Shown: in pieces, positions 35,131 through 43,219 of the stretch
How positions within the stretch are numbered: the stretch's first letter is position 1
How the letters are laid out: every line of letters begins with the position of its first letter
Source: Oscillatoriales cyanobacterium CG2_30_40_61
GTDB lineage: Bacteria; Cyanobacteriota; Cyanobacteriia; Cyanobacteriales; Microcoleaceae
Assembly: GCA_001873365.1 (NCBI GenBank)
Contig: MNYZ01000078.1
Location: forward strand, 1 to 47,865
Length of the DNA: 47,865 bases
Reading direction: 5' to 3'
Translations under genes and position numbers: made by a program
Notes under the pieces: generated by a model
Database searches by the model: none
The model's input: only the letters and a program-made list of their open reading frames with translations
Told to the model about the DNA's origin: nothing

Positions 35131-35577
35131 TTATTTCCTTTTAAACATATCGAGATAATCACTATTAATTGGGGCAATATATTTCAAATTAGCCCGAACA
35201 TAACAAACTCCAGAATTTAATCGAGGCCCATAGGGATGAATACTTTCTACTTTTAACCAAGATTGACCATTTTTAAGTACAATAGCGTCGCCTTTTCCAT
35301 CATTAGAAAACAGGGCTGTCATAATTGCACCAGACTCTAACCGAGTCCTAACTGTTCCTTCGGGAGTATTTCGACAGTTCAGATATTGAGGATCGACAAC
35401 TAACCAGTTAATATTATTATAAAGTCCTCGATTTCCTTGAACTTTTGCCGTGATAAAATCTCCTTTCATATTGGGTTTAGGTACTTCCGCCATTTGAGCC
35501 ATGGCTAAACCTGTTACCAAGGTCAGGGCGGTAATAGCGGTGGTAATTCCAGAAAACAGGGTAGAAATGATTTTCAT
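35131..35577 (-). CDS. Secreted SH3-like domain protein
   Basis: A 148-aa protein with a signal peptide ending at about residue 27 (TGLAMAQ-MA). The mature part has the fold pattern of a bacterial SH3-like domain: LNCRNTPEGTVRTRLESGA, then GQSWLKV, with two Cys (about 68 and 123) that could form a disulfide. It is likely periplasmic. It sits directly before the Rpn gene, although they have no obvious shared role. Confidence 0.7.
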   Translation of the reverse strand: MKIISTLFSGITTAITALTLVTGLAMAQMAEVPKPNMKGDFITAKVQGNRGLYNNINWLVVDPQYLNCRNTPEGTVRTRLESGAIMTALFSNDGKGDAIVLKNGQSWLKVESIHPYGPRLNSGVCYVRANLKYIAPINSDYLDMFKRK

Positions 35578-35640
35578 AATTTAGCTCGAAACCTCTAAAC
35601 AAGGATTTAAAAAATATGGACAAGTTGACATTTTTTAGAA

Positions 35641-35669
35641 TTGTAACTTATCCTACTTTAGGGTACAAT
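35641..35669 (+). promoter_or_regulatory. Promoter upstream of the SLH glycosyl hydrolase
   Basis: TTGTAA (35641-35646) and TACAAT (35664-35669) with a 17-base spacer. The predicted start lies about 115 bases before the ATG. Confidence 0.4.
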
Positions 35670-35793
35670 TCATACTGTTATTATATTCTTTCTGAATCTA
35701 ATTAGAGGTAAAATTAATGGATTGTCTCGTTTTCTTCAAAAATATTAACAATTAAATAGAAATTTTTAACCAATTTTACCCCCTTTAAACTCC

Positions 35794-37473
35794 ATGGTAA
35801 ACTTTACAGATATAACCAATCATTGGGCAAAAAATAGTATTGAAACTCTAGCCAATAAGGGCATTATTAATGGCTATCGAGATGGAACTTTTAAGCCGGA
35901 TGCCACCTTAACTCGTGCTGAGTTTGCCACGATGCTGATTAAAGCCTTTCCCCAACTTTTAGACATTCGAGAACCGCTCCAATTTCAGGATGTTCCGTCG
36001 AATTTTTGGGCTTATAGTGTAATTCAAAAAACCTATAGTACGGGGTTTATGAGTGGTTATGAAGACAAAAGTTTTAAACCTCAACAAAATATCCCTAGAG
36101 TTCAAGCCTTGGTTTCCTTAGTCAAAGGGTTAAATTATGAACCGAGTCAATCTATTATTAAAACCCTAAATCAAAGTTTAAATGATGCAAAAGATATCCC
36201 AAATTATGCTAAAAATGCGATGGCGGCGGCGATTGAATTTGGCTTAGTTGTTAATTATCCAGAGGTGAAACTTTTAAACCCGAATAAGCCCGCAACTCGC
36301 GCCGAAGTCGCTGTATTTTTCTGTCAAGCCTTGCGCCAAGTTGATGAACCCTTAACCATTCCTGAACAGTATATTGTTAAACCGCCAATTATTTCAGTTC
36401 CGATAGGAGAATTAAGGGGAGTTTGGTTAACCAATATTGATAGCGATGTTTTGTTATCTCAAAATGCTTTAATTAATGCTTTTAATTTATTAGCAGAATG
36501 TAACTTTAATACAGTTTATCCTACCATTTGGAATAACGGTTATACCCTTTATCCGAGTGTTTTAATGGAACGTTTTAGCGGAAATAAAATTTATCCGATT
36601 CCTGAATTAAAAGACCGAGATATTCTCAAGGAAATGATTCCCTTAGCTAAGGAAAAAAAAATTAGTGTGATTCCTTGGTTTGAATATGGGTTTATGGTTC
36701 CCCCAGATTCTAAAATTGTGGAACTGCGTCCCCATTGGATTACCTGTCGTCAAGATGGTACGAAAGTTTATAAAGAAAGTCAAGTTAATCAATTATGGTT
36801 AAATCCTTTCCATCCCCAAGTTCAACAGTTTCTTTTGGGTTTAATCCTTGAAGTGATCAGAAACTATGATATTGATGGGATTCAATTTGATGATCATTTT
36901 GGTTTACCCGTCGATTTAGGCTATGATGAGTTTACCATCCAATTATATCAGAAAGAAACCGGAAATTCCCAACCCCCCACAGACTTTCAAGAAGTAAATT
37001 GGGTGAGTTGGAGAGCGAAAAAAATCACAGAATTTGTGAATAGAGTTTTCTGGGTGATCAAGGATTATAAACCGAATTGTATTCTTTCCTTATCCCCAAA
37101 TCCTTATCTTTACGCCTATTCTCAATTTTTACAAGATTGGAAAACCTGGGAACAAGAAGGTTATTTAGAAGAATTGGTTTTACAAGTTTATCGGGATGAT
37201 ATTAAGGGATTTTTAGCGGATTTGAAACGTCCTGAACTTTTGGAAGCAAAAAGCCATATTCCTGTTAGTATTGGTATTTTAACGGGGTTAAGAATTAAAC
37301 CGATGTCTTTTGTTAATGTCAAAGAACAAATTCAACTAACTCGCGATCGCCAATTCGCCGGAACCACATTTTTCTTTTATGAAACCTGGAAACAAATGAT
37401 GGCATTAGAAACCCAAAAAAATGAATTTAAAACCCTATTTTCCCAGGTTTTAGAACGTCCACAATTTGTCTGA
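35794..37473 (+). CDS. SLH-domain protein with family 10-like glycosyl hydrolase domain
   Basis: A 559-aa protein. Three S-layer-homology modules come first (about 4-52, 66-117 and 130-185), followed by a GHL10/DUF187-type hydrolase domain (ELRGVWLTNIDSDVL, then YDIDGIQFDDHFGLP, with the acidic pair expected to be catalytic). SLH domains normally bind peptidoglycan-linked polymers outside the cell. However, no signal peptide is present, and an in-frame stop lies upstream, so export is unexplained. The GNAT gene starts 6 bp after the stop. Confidence 0.85.
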   Translation: MVNFTDITNHWAKNSIETLANKGIINGYRDGTFKPDATLTRAEFATMLIKAFPQLLDIREPLQFQDVPSNFWAYSVIQKTYSTGFMSGYEDKSFKPQQNIPRVQALVSLVKGLNYEPSQSIIKTLNQSLNDAKDIPNYAKNAMAAAIEFGLVVNYPEVKLLNPNKPATRAEVAVFFCQALRQVDEPLTIPEQYIVKPPIISVPIGELRGVWLTNIDSDVLLSQNALINAFNLLAECNFNTVYPTIWNNGYTLYPSVLMERFSGNKIYPIPELKDRDILKEMIPLAKEKKISVIPWFEYGFMVPPDSKIVELRPHWITCRQDGTKVYKESQVNQLWLNPFHPQVQQFLLGLILEVIRNYDIDGIQFDDHFGLPVDLGYDEFTIQLYQKETGNSQPPTDFQEVNWVSWRAKKITEFVNRVFWVIKDYKPNCILSLSPNPYLYAYSQFLQDWKTWEQEGYLEELVLQVYRDDIKGFLADLKRPELLEAKSHIPVSIGILTGLRIKPMSFVNVKEQIQLTRDRQFAGTTFFFYETWKQMMALETQKNEFKTLFSQVLERPQFV

Positions 37474-37479
37474 ACATGA

Positions 37480-37953
37480 ATGAAAACAATTAATATTCGT
37501 CCTTATTTAGAAAGAGATTGGTCGGCTATTTGTCGGGTACATGATCGCTCCCAACCCGATGAATTTAAAGGGTCTTGTGATTTCAGGGCGATGAGACCTC
37601 TCGAACAAAATCCCAATGTTTATCATATTTGCTATACCTATGATAAATTCGTAGCCTGTGAAGGCAAAAAAATCGTCGCTTTTATTGCCCTAGATTCTCA
37701 CTGTATTGCGTTGTTATATGTTGATCCCGATTATCAAAATCAAGGCATTGGTAAACGGTTATTACAGTTAGCTTTCAACCTGATTGGTACTCCTATTTAT
37801 ACGATTGTTATGGCAGGAAATCACCGGGCGATCGCATTTTATAAAAAAGCAGGATTTAAAGAAATTGGCACTTTTAACAGCAATATTTCCGGTTATCCTT
37901 GTGAATTTATTCGTTTAGTTTGTTCCACAGAATTGAGCCAAAATATTGATTAA
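37480..37953 (+). CDS. GNAT family N-acetyltransferase
   Basis: A 157-aa acetyltransferase. Motif A (LYVDPDYQNQGIGKRLLQLA) supplies the acetyl-CoA-binding loop QNQGIG. The later NHRAIAFYKKAGFKEIG segment is typical of the RimI-like class. The substrate is unknown. It follows the SLH hydrolase with a 6-bp gap, so it is probably translated from the same message. Confidence 0.9.
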   Translation: MKTINIRPYLERDWSAICRVHDRSQPDEFKGSCDFRAMRPLEQNPNVYHICYTYDKFVACEGKKIVAFIALDSHCIALLYVDPDYQNQGIGKRLLQLAFNLIGTPIYTIVMAGNHRAIAFYKKAGFKEIGTFNSNISGYPCEFIRLVCSTELSQNID

Positions 37954-37981
37954 TGGTCATTAATTTTCCTGTGAATCGATT

Positions 37982-38083
37982 AGGACTTACGCACCAAACC
38001 GGGTTTCTAAACGAGAAATCTTGATTTCATCCGCAGAATCACCGGCCAGAAACCCGGTTTCTTTGGTCTTGTGCGTAAGTCCT
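37982..38083. mobile_element. 102-bp MITE with 13-bp perfect terminal inverted repeats
   Basis: AGGACTTACGCAC (37982-37994) and GTGCGTAAGTCCT (38071-38083) are perfect inverted ends. A second inverted pair, AAACCGGGTTTCT (37996-38008) and its complement (38048-38060), lies inside. It has no coding capacity and must depend on a transposase elsewhere. A target duplication is not clear. Confidence 0.85.
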
Positions 38084-38109
38084 GTCGATCATCTTTTTCC
38101 AGAAGCCGC

Positions 38110-38140
38110 CCCACGTCCTGACAGACAAAGAAGACGTGGG
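38110..38140. terminator. Stem-loop between GNAT and YgfZ genes
   Basis: CCCACGTC (38110-38117) and GACGTGGG (38133-38140) form an 8-bp GC-rich stem in the convergent gap. No T-run follows, so termination is possible but unproven. Confidence 0.4.
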
Positions 38141-38164
38141 ACTTAGGCATGATCAAGCTATATT

Positions 38165-39259
38165 CTATACCGGTGGATGGTTTAAAAAAGGAACATCTAC
38201 CACTTCTCCATCTACCTCACCTACTTTAACTTTTGAACTGACTCCACCAGCCTTGGTTCTAATATAACCCAAACCAAAATGGTTTCCATCACCATTCGTA
38301 TAACTGGTTAATTTTCCGACTTTAATATTATCAATTAATATCGGAGTTCCTGCCAAAACAGGTGCATTTAAACGAATACCCCAGAGTTTTTGTTTAACAC
38401 CTTTATAAGTATTCAGACGGGTAATTGTTTCTTGACCAATGTAACAGCCCTTATCAAAAGATAGGGTTTGCCATAAACCCGCTTCCAGGGGGTTGTAATC
38501 TTCCGTCAGTTCCCTATCCGGTGCGGGACGACCCGCTAAAACCCGTAAATGCTCCCAAACCCTTTCCCCTAAAGGAACAGCACCCCCCTGGGTTAAGACC
38601 TGCCAAATTGAGGCGGCGATCGATCTATCAAGGATGAGAGTATATCCACAGGTGTCTAAACCACTACCCACGGCCACGCGAAGATTAGAACCCGCAATTT
38701 CCACCAATTGATGGGAGCCGTAGGATTTTTGTTCTAAGTCCATGATCCCGAATTGATTCAGAACCTGGGAACTATCCGGGCCCAGGAGACTAAAAACCCC
38801 ATAATCCTTTGTGATATCTTGCAGTTCTACCTGATCCATGGGAAAAATATAGCGATCTAGCCATTGCATTAGTTGTTGGCGACGGTTTGGCGAAACTAAA
38901 ACCAGAATCCCATCTTCTGTGATCAAGGCCGTCGCTAAATCAAGAGTTCGAGCCGTGGAAGTCACGAACACGGTATCACAACCTTCTCCGGGTTTAAAAT
39001 TCTGAATGGAATTGGTGCTTTGATTATGTAAAAATCGCAGTCGATCTGCTCCCGAAATTTTGAACAGTCCCCAGTGAGACCGATCATAGATCGCCACACC
39101 CTGTTTTGTGGCGGCGATCGCTTCAGCATCATTGTCAAAACTGATGGGAATAGTTTCCCCTGTGTTTAAGGTTTCAAACCCGGCGCCCATAGAGGCTTGT
39201 AAATTCTGTAATTCTGAAATCATGGCGGGAGTTACGGAGATTAAAAATTTTTTCAACAT
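38165..39259 (-). CDS. ygfZ: Folate-binding protein YgfZ (GcvT-like)
   Basis: Tetrahydrofolate-dependent protein that supports maintenance of certain iron-sulfur enzymes. The diagnostic motif KGCYIGQE, with its key Cys, is at about residue 270. The GcvT-like fold (FLHNQSTNSIQNFKPGEGCD) is clear. GcvT itself is excluded by this motif and by the absence of gcvH/gcvP. The ATG at 39259 (364 aa) lies 22 bp after the stop of the previous gene; the longer ORF start at 39316 would overlap that gene. Confidence 0.88.
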   Translation of the reverse strand: MLKKFLISVTPAMISELQNLQASMGAGFETLNTGETIPISFDNDAEAIAATKQGVAIYDRSHWGLFKISGADRLRFLHNQSTNSIQNFKPGEGCDTVFVTSTARTLDLATALITEDGILVLVSPNRRQQLMQWLDRYIFPMDQVELQDITKDYGVFSLLGPDSSQVLNQFGIMDLEQKSYGSHQLVEIAGSNLRVAVGSGLDTCGYTLILDRSIAASIWQVLTQGGAVPLGERVWEHLRVLAGRPAPDRELTEDYNPLEAGLWQTLSFDKGCYIGQETITRLNTYKGVKQKLWGIRLNAPVLAGTPILIDNIKVGKLTSYTNGDGNHFGLGYIRTKAGGVSSKVKVGEVDGEVVDVPFLNHPPV

Positions 39260-39281
39260 TGACGAGTATAGAGAATTAAGA

Positions 39282-39680
39282 TCAAGAATGGGGAGGATCT
39301 GAGGGTAAATTAGCAAATAAATCTTGAATAATTTTACGAGTTTTATTTTCCAGGTTTTGCCAATCTACATCTCCTATTTCTTGATCGATTAAGCTTAGAT
39401 CAATTTCAACCTCAAGACTTTCTTCGGCGACATGGGTAGGGCGATAATTTTTAAAACAGATCTGATAACACAATTCCCAAATATCAACGGCGATTTGTTG
39501 ACCATTATGTTCTAATTCTAACCGATATCCGGGGAGAGGATCTTGGACTTGCTGATAACTTCCTTTCCAAATAGATTCGTCTAATTGTTTGCGAATGTTG
39601 TCTAGGAGACGAATTAAAGCAGGCTGCATTAGAAGTTCAGCTTGTTGCCAAGCTATGGGGTCTTTAATTTTAGGTTTCAT
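39282..39680 (-). CDS. Unknown protein, 132 aa
   Basis: A small acidic soluble protein (IKDPIAWQQAELLMQPALIR near the start; LEVEIDLSLIDQEIGDVDW later). The ATG at 39680 is preferred to the one at 39737. No motif, signal or membrane segment is seen. It is 22 bp upstream of ygfZ on the same strand, so the two are likely co-transcribed. I cannot assign a family. Confidence 0.65.
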   Translation of the reverse strand: MKPKIKDPIAWQQAELLMQPALIRLLDNIRKQLDESIWKGSYQQVQDPLPGYRLELEHNGQQIAVDIWELCYQICFKNYRPTHVAEESLEVEIDLSLIDQEIGDVDWQNLENKTRKIIQDLFANLPSDPPHS

Positions 39681-39789
39681 ATATCTGAATCTGAAAGGGA
39701 TTTTTTTTATTGTCTCAGTTCCTGCTAAAACTGCCAAATCTTCTTTGATTTACACAAAGTCAAGGGTTTTCAGGTATTTTTAAATTATG

Positions 39790-41706
39790 TTAATCTTCAA
39801 GGTCTGGGTCACTGCTATTTCCGACTTGTTCATTAGAGGGTAAAAATAAAACTGGTTTGCCGCTAATTAGGTGATTGATTTCAGCTAAGGTTTCTGTTCG
39901 AGATAATCCATCTCGGGTAATTAAAAATTTCAAAATGTCAAAACTGGTGGTGTTAGTGAAGTAATAACCGCCATGAATATCAACTTTTCCAGTAACGAAA
40001 AATAGGGTATTTGTTAGATCAATAATCAAACTTGTCCAAACATTTAAGGGGAGAGAGATACAATTTAATCCTGGCATTTCTGAACAATCAATATAGTTAA
40101 ACTTTTCAAATAAATCATAGGCTGATGTGGGTTGAACTGCCGATTGAGAACTAATCATTACCCGAATATAGGGTTGATATACTATTTGATTATTGGTGTT
40201 TTTACCGGATTTTAAATAAACATTTCCTAATCTTAATCCTGACATTTCTATACTGGGTTCACTAAACCAATTTCCTAAAATAGAAAGATAGCGAAGAATC
40301 AAATCTCGATCACTGGAAAATAAATAAATTTCATTACATCGTAAAATCGCAGAACGCACATAATTATTCCGACCTTCTCGAAGAAATTCTAAGGGAATAT
40401 CAGGGGAAGTTAAAATCAGTTTGTCTAGTTGTAGGTAATCACCCATATTGTTTTTTTCATATTCCAAGCGATCTTCTTTTCCAAACCGATCTGAGAGGAT
40501 TCTTAGGACATTTATAATTACTAACCCTCCCATACTATGACCGATTAAATTAACATTCATCGGAGGAAATGTTTGGTTATAATAATTGGCAATATTAGTT
40601 TCTTTTTGGGGTTCATAAAATGGCATAGATGTATAAGGATTTTCACCTAGAACTTTATCTAGTCTCCAAAAAAATTCTGCTAAATCCGGTGCGCCATAGT
40701 GAATAGCTCGATAGCGATCGCGTTGATAAACAGAAATTCTTAAAATTTGCATTAATAATAACCACAGCACAAAAACCGTTAGGGTAACACCATTCCATTG
40801 AGCGATTAAATTAGAAATTTGATCCCAATTAAACCAATACCAGAGCGGAGATAATGATAGTTGTATTCCTAAGAAATTTAACAGGGGAACGATAATTAAA
40901 GTTAAGATAATATAAAATCCTGTGCCAAACATCCAAGCTAACAGGGCAACAATAAATAAAAATTTTAATGACAGACCTTTTTGTTCTCCCATATCGCTCC
41001 ATAATCCCGGATGAATTAAGGGCATTTCACTCGGCCAATGATAACCAATATAAACACTCCGATTCTCTAAGGTTCCGATTTTATTAATTGGCCCTTTAAC
41101 CGATAATGACTCTATTTCTGCGATAAATTCTTGATAAAATTTATAAGCTGGACTTGCATAGCCATGGGTTTTTAAGGCGAGACGCTCAAAGTTTCCCATG
41201 CGCATCAGTCGTCCCATTTCAGCAATATTAAATAAGGGACGAAATCTTTCTAAAGGAGGTAATTGTCGATCAACATTTAATGAAGTGCGGGCGGTACTAA
41301 CGACTAAAAAACTATTGGAATATTCCCGATCAACATAAATTTCAAAATTGCGACTTACCGCTTTAGCAAATTGTTTATTATGCCAACTATTTAAGGCTCT
41401 AATTACATAATCTTCATTAACTTGACTATCAAAATCGGGATATTCTTCTAAATTGCAGCTAGAACGTAATGCTTGTGCAATTTCTAATTCAGAAGTATAA
41501 GCACCATAGAGCGGTAAATTATATAGGATTTGAGTCTTGATTCTCTTGGGAAGATTATAAGCCAGTTGGACAATCCGAGCTTTTGTCCAAGCATCAGAAA
41601 AGGGCGCCGTATTCCTAACAATCGACTCTAACCATTGTTGGTCATTTGCCATCGTTTCTTGATGCCAGTATAAGGGTAGACCTCTGTATATTCGCTTAGT
41701 ACCCAT
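39790..41706 (-). CDS. Membrane alpha/beta-hydrolase-like protein
   Basis: A 638-aa protein. A soluble N-terminal region of about 240 residues precedes two hydrophobic segments (about 248-280 and 306-324). A hydrolase-type nucleophile elbow GHSMGG follows, with Ser391. A His/Tyr-rich start of the hydrolase core appears earlier (VYIGYHWPSEMPL, about 218-230), so the membrane segments are inserted in the hydrolase fold. The catalytic acid and base cannot be named with confidence. The family resembles DUF900-like or cyanobacterial lipase-type proteins, function unknown. Confidence 0.65.
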   Translation of the reverse strand: MGTKRIYRGLPLYWHQETMANDQQWLESIVRNTAPFSDAWTKARIVQLAYNLPKRIKTQILYNLPLYGAYTSELEIAQALRSSCNLEEYPDFDSQVNEDYVIRALNSWHNKQFAKAVSRNFEIYVDREYSNSFLVVSTARTSLNVDRQLPPLERFRPLFNIAEMGRLMRMGNFERLALKTHGYASPAYKFYQEFIAEIESLSVKGPINKIGTLENRSVYIGYHWPSEMPLIHPGLWSDMGEQKGLSLKFLFIVALLAWMFGTGFYIILTLIIVPLLNFLGIQLSLSPLWYWFNWDQISNLIAQWNGVTLTVFVLWLLLMQILRISVYQRDRYRAIHYGAPDLAEFFWRLDKVLGENPYTSMPFYEPQKETNIANYYNQTFPPMNVNLIGHSMGGLVIINVLRILSDRFGKEDRLEYEKNNMGDYLQLDKLILTSPDIPLEFLREGRNNYVRSAILRCNEIYLFSSDRDLILRYLSILGNWFSEPSIEMSGLRLGNVYLKSGKNTNNQIVYQPYIRVMISSQSAVQPTSAYDLFEKFNYIDCSEMPGLNCISLPLNVWTSLIIDLTNTLFFVTGKVDIHGGYYFTNTTSFDILKFLITRDGLSRTETLAEINHLISGKPVLFLPSNEQVGNSSDPDLED

Positions 41707-41753
41707 AGTGCTTTTAATCAGTTATTATTTATCAGTGCAAGACTGATCCGTTA

Positions 41754-41800
41754 TCAGTGTAAGAGTAATCAGTAGCTTTCAAATTAAAATCTTACACTGA
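41754..41800. repeat. Inverted repeat downstream of the zur-like gene
   Basis: TCAGTGTAAGA (41754-41764) and TCTTACACTGA (41790-41800) are exact complements, an 11-bp stem with a 25-base loop. It lies directly past the zur stop and may act as its terminator. Confidence 0.5.
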
Positions 41801-41830
41801 TTACTGATTACTGATTACTGATAACTGATT
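41796..41830. repeat. Heptanucleotide STRR (ACTGATT/ACTGATA), five units
   Basis: Five consecutive 7-mers; the fourth is ACTGATA. The array runs through the stop codon into the last codons of the zur-like gene. Confidence 0.9.
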
Positions 41831-42202
41831 ACAGCGATCGCATAACCCAAAAAATTCCAGGGTATGGTAATAAATTTTAAAATTGTGCAACTGTTGAAGT
41901 TCAATTTCTAGGTGGTGGACGGGACATTCATCCAGGGGAATCGAACGTCCACATTCCACACAGGTAAGATGATGTTCGTCTTGCTGCATACAACTATAAA
42001 CCGCTTCCCCCGTCGTTAAAGTTCGGACATGAATTAACCCTTCCCGTTTTAAAGCATCCAAAGACCGATAAACCGTGGCTAAACCCATTGTTTGGTTAGT
42101 TTTTCGCAACTCCAAATACAGATCTTGAGCAGAAACTGATCGTTTTAGGGTTTTGAGTTGGGTGAGAATCCGGTCTTGACTACGGGTGCGACGAGGTTTC
42201 AT
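41801..42202 (-). CDS. zur: Fur-family metalloregulator, Zur (FurB)-type
   Basis: A 133-aa Fur-family repressor with a winged-helix N-terminus (RTRSQDRILTQLK; TMGLATVYRSLDALKREG recognition helix). The metal sites are visible: HHLTCVECG and FFGLCDRC give the two CxxC pairs of the structural zinc. The N-terminal RTRSQ start and the whole pattern resemble Anabaena FurB/Zur more than FurA or PerR. It is expected to repress zinc-uptake genes when zinc is plentiful. The ATG at 42202 is preferred. The last nine residues (QLSVISNQ and neighbours) are encoded by an STRR, so the tail is not ancestral. Confidence 0.8.
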   Translation of the reverse strand: MKPRRTRSQDRILTQLKTLKRSVSAQDLYLELRKTNQTMGLATVYRSLDALKREGLIHVRTLTTGEAVYSCMQQDEHHLTCVECGRSIPLDECPVHHLEIELQQLHNFKIYYHTLEFFGLCDRCNQLSVISNQ

Positions 42203-42305
42203 TATCAATTATTTGCAAAAATCTTAGCCTGTTTCAAGGCTATTCTACCAGGATATAATACAGAAGCCCTGACCGGTCTGAACGACTTACTCCTCCCAGG
42301 AGTAA

Positions 42306-42662
42306 TTATTTTTCATCGTCCCAGGGTTGAAGTGATGGTTTCTCAAATAAAGATTTGACTTGAGCTATCCCAGATTGGAGTTTTTTTAAGGGTTTAATCT
42401 GTTGAAATACCATAATTCCCCCCGTAACTAGCATCCACAGCAAGCCCAAACCATTGAGCAACACATAAACTGGCTCTAAGGTTTTTCCTAAATACTCGCC
42501 CTCGTGGATACTCATGAGCAGATGAACTTGGTCGCTCGATAGTCCCAGCCAACTTTTCCCCAACCTATAAAAAACACCTGTGGCAACGGTAACAAACAAA
42601 GGCAGCAAAACAATCGGTGCCAAGGTACGATGCCATTTTCTCAGGTGTTGATTCCAATTCAT
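42306..42662 (-). CDS. PepSY-associated transmembrane protein
   Basis: A 118-aa protein with membrane helices at about 15-35 and 62-85. The opening (WNQHLRKWHRTLAPIVLLPL) is typical of PepSY-TM proteins, with the conserved His/Trp pair. These proteins are often linked to iron or siderophore uptake. It lies between zur and tRNA-Arg on the same strand, beginning 23 bp after the mature tRNA 3' end, with no terminator visible between them. Confidence 0.75.
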   Translation of the reverse strand: MNWNQHLRKWHRTLAPIVLLPLFVTVATGVFYRLGKSWLGLSSDQVHLLMSIHEGEYLGKTLEPVYVLLNGLGLLWMLVTGGIMVFQQIKPLKKLQSGIAQVKSLFEKPSLQPWDDEK

Positions 42663-42685
42663 GATCTTGCTCAGTCAAAATTCAA

Positions 42686-43003
42686 CGGGACTGGGCGGAT
42701 TTGAACCGCCGACCTAGCGCTTCAGATTTGTGTGAGTTTCCCCACTCTCTGGACTATTCCTTCACCGTAGGCGAATATCGCCCGTAGGCGGTGGCCGTTT
42801 GTCTAAAGAATAAAATTATTATTCCCTAGAGCCAGTCTCTGCACCTTCTTTCCTCGTTGAGACGGAAAGCTTGGCTCAAGATTACCTTATCGGTTTCCCG
42901 ACTTAGGCTTCCTTGAGTTTGACCACATTCACTCACGGGGTTTCCCCACAGGGTGCCCGATTCTTCAGGAGGCGCTTGCTCTATCCACCTGAGCCACAGC
43001 CCC
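42686..43003 (-). tRNA. trnR-CCU: tRNA-Arg(CCU) interrupted by a group I intron
   Basis: The 5' exon is 43003-42967 and the 3' exon 42722-42686, 37 bases each. Joined, they give a complete cloverleaf: acceptor GGGGCTG/CAGTCCC with one G-T, D-arm GCTC/GAGC, anticodon arm AGCGC-CTCCTAA-GCGCT, and T-arm GGCGG-TTCAAAT-CCGCC. The discriminator is G and CCA is not encoded. The intron falls directly after the anticodon base U36. The gene can only work if the intron splices. Confidence 0.93.
42723..42966 (-). other. Group I intron (IC3-like) in tRNA-Arg(CCU)
   Basis: The 244-base insert ends in G, as group I introns do. Its 3' third contains AGAGACTGG (P7-like) and GAATAGTCCAGAGAGTGG, closely matching the catalytic core of the Azoarcus tRNA-Ile group I intron (ATAGTCCAGGGAGTGG and CACACAAA before the 3' splice site). 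No homing endonuclease is encoded. Self-splicing is expected from family knowledge. Confidence 0.88.
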
Positions 43004-43219
43004 AAATTGACACTCTTTTTATCTTAGCATCATTTGCTCTCAATCTCATTCAGCGAGGAAAAATTTTAGAGCTATAGAGCTAGGGAACACCGGAACACCG
43101 GAACACCGGAACACCGGAACACCGGAACACCGGAATAGGGAACACCGGAACACCGGAATAGGGAGTAGGGAGTAGGGAGTAGGGAATGAGTTGGGGTGAC
43201 CTTTGCTCCAAAACGACTT
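43004..43219. other. 216-bp gap holding tRNA promoter region and mixed repeat
   Basis: No gene. The first 80 bases probably hold the tRNA-Arg promoter, and the rest is mostly the repeat array listed at 43084-43182. Confidence 0.5.
43084..43182. repeat. Mixed 8-mer/7-mer tandem repeat
   Basis: Six GGAACACC octamers, one GGAATAG heptamer, two more octamers, another GGAATAG, then three GGAGTAG heptamers; every unit starts with GGA. This mixing of unit lengths in one array is uncommon for cyanobacterial STRRs. Confidence 0.9.

Noticed and set aside
43084-43182. Possible CRISPR array
   Set aside because: The units are 7-8 bases and contiguous, with no spacers; it is an STRR tract.
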